64,000 nt of DNA from JAGXLC01 sp964461045 (GTDB lineage Bacteria > Bacteroidota > Bacteroidia > Bacteroidales > UBA12077): the NCBI GenBank assembly GCA_964461045.1, contig CAYWSJ010000001.1, positions 62,001 to 126,000 of the forward strand. The letters are read 5' to 3'. The stretch's first letter is position 1. Each line of letters opens with the position of its first letter. The notes beneath the pieces are model-generated. The model ran no database searches. It saw nothing but the letters and a program-made list of their open reading frames with translations, and was not told the DNA's origin. Below are positions 63,931 to 64,000 of this stretch, in pieces. A program made the translations under genes and the position numbers.

Positions 63931-64000
63931 ATGGCTAAGAAAGTAGTTGCAACATTACAGACAGGTTCAGGAAAAGAACACATCAAATGCATAAAAGCTG
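63931..64000 (+). CDS. DUF4295 small basic protein, 3' end outside the window
   Basis: ATG at 63931, 6 bp after rpmG. The 23 visible codons read MAKKVVATLQTGSGKEHIK and on, matching the start of the DUF4295 family, a protein of about 50 residues found after L33 in Bacteroidota and thought to be ribosome-linked. The gene runs off the window. Confidence 0.85.
   Translation, partial: MAKKVVATLQTGSGKEHIKCIKA

Overview
The window is AT-rich DNA from a member of the Bacteroidota, probably Bacteroidia of the Marinilabiliales/Bacteroidales type. Supporting signs are type IX secretion (T9SS) C-terminal sorting domains on exported proteins, a DUF4295 gene following rpmB-rpmG, many promoters with the Bacteroidota -7 element TAnnTTTG, and a general lack of strong Shine-Dalgarno sites. 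A run of exactly 100 Ns flanked by identical 55-bp ends shows it is a scaffolded draft assembly. I see no rRNA, CRISPR array, phage or complete insertion sequence, and one tRNA (Thr, CGT).

Layout. 1-9.4 kb: secreted and envelope proteins (a repeat-rich surface protein cut by the window edge and lacking a sorting domain, a LamG protein, a T9SS nuclease, a coiled-coil lipoprotein), plus a VOC protein and an AraC regulator. 9.7-13.6 kb: a BvgS-like hybrid histidine kinase with two solute-binding domains, and a BLUF blue-light sensor. 13.7-17.4 kb: a tight operon of M1 aminopeptidase, DmpA-like D-aminopeptidase and Asp/Glu racemase. 17.6-24 kb: small membrane and envelope genes, a lipoprotein plus small exported protein cassette, and uvrA. 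24.2-27.7 kb: an ECF sigma factor with a small acidic protein, rsmE, a phosphoesterase and a THUMP rRNA methyltransferase. 27.8-33.2 kb: a SiaB kinase and SiaC regulator pair converging on an operon that holds a second copy of the lipoprotein/exported-protein cassette and an ABCG-like transporter with a TerB-like N-terminus. 33.3-40 kb: a sodium symporter, dipeptidyl peptidase IV and a degenerate GH84-like lipoprotein. 40.2-48.5 kb: TPR protein, phosphosulfolactate synthase homologue, PopT-type (DUF368) lipid carrier translocase, aroE, then pta-ackA-ptb-buk. 48.6-64 kb: mostly housekeeping (MATE, tRNA-Thr, ribH, recF with a DciA-like gene, ndk, nrnA, two FKBP isomerases, fabG, an M48 protease, cinA, rpmB, rpmG, DUF4295).

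Physiology. Four consecutive genes for acetyl-P and butyryl-P formation and kinase steps point to a fermenter that makes ATP while excreting acetate and butyrate (or that uses these acids). Several exported or envelope peptidases (M1, DmpA, DPP IV) and a racemase suggest peptide use. The BLUF sensor suggests at least occasional exposure to light.

Best candidate for an undescribed system: the lipoprotein plus small exported protein pair, present twice, once in an operon with a TerB/ABCG transporter whose end lies 8 bp from the end of a SiaB-SiaC phospho-switch. SiaC keeps the phosphorylatable Thr68 motif, but no diguanylate cyclase (the known partner in Pseudomonas) lies nearby.
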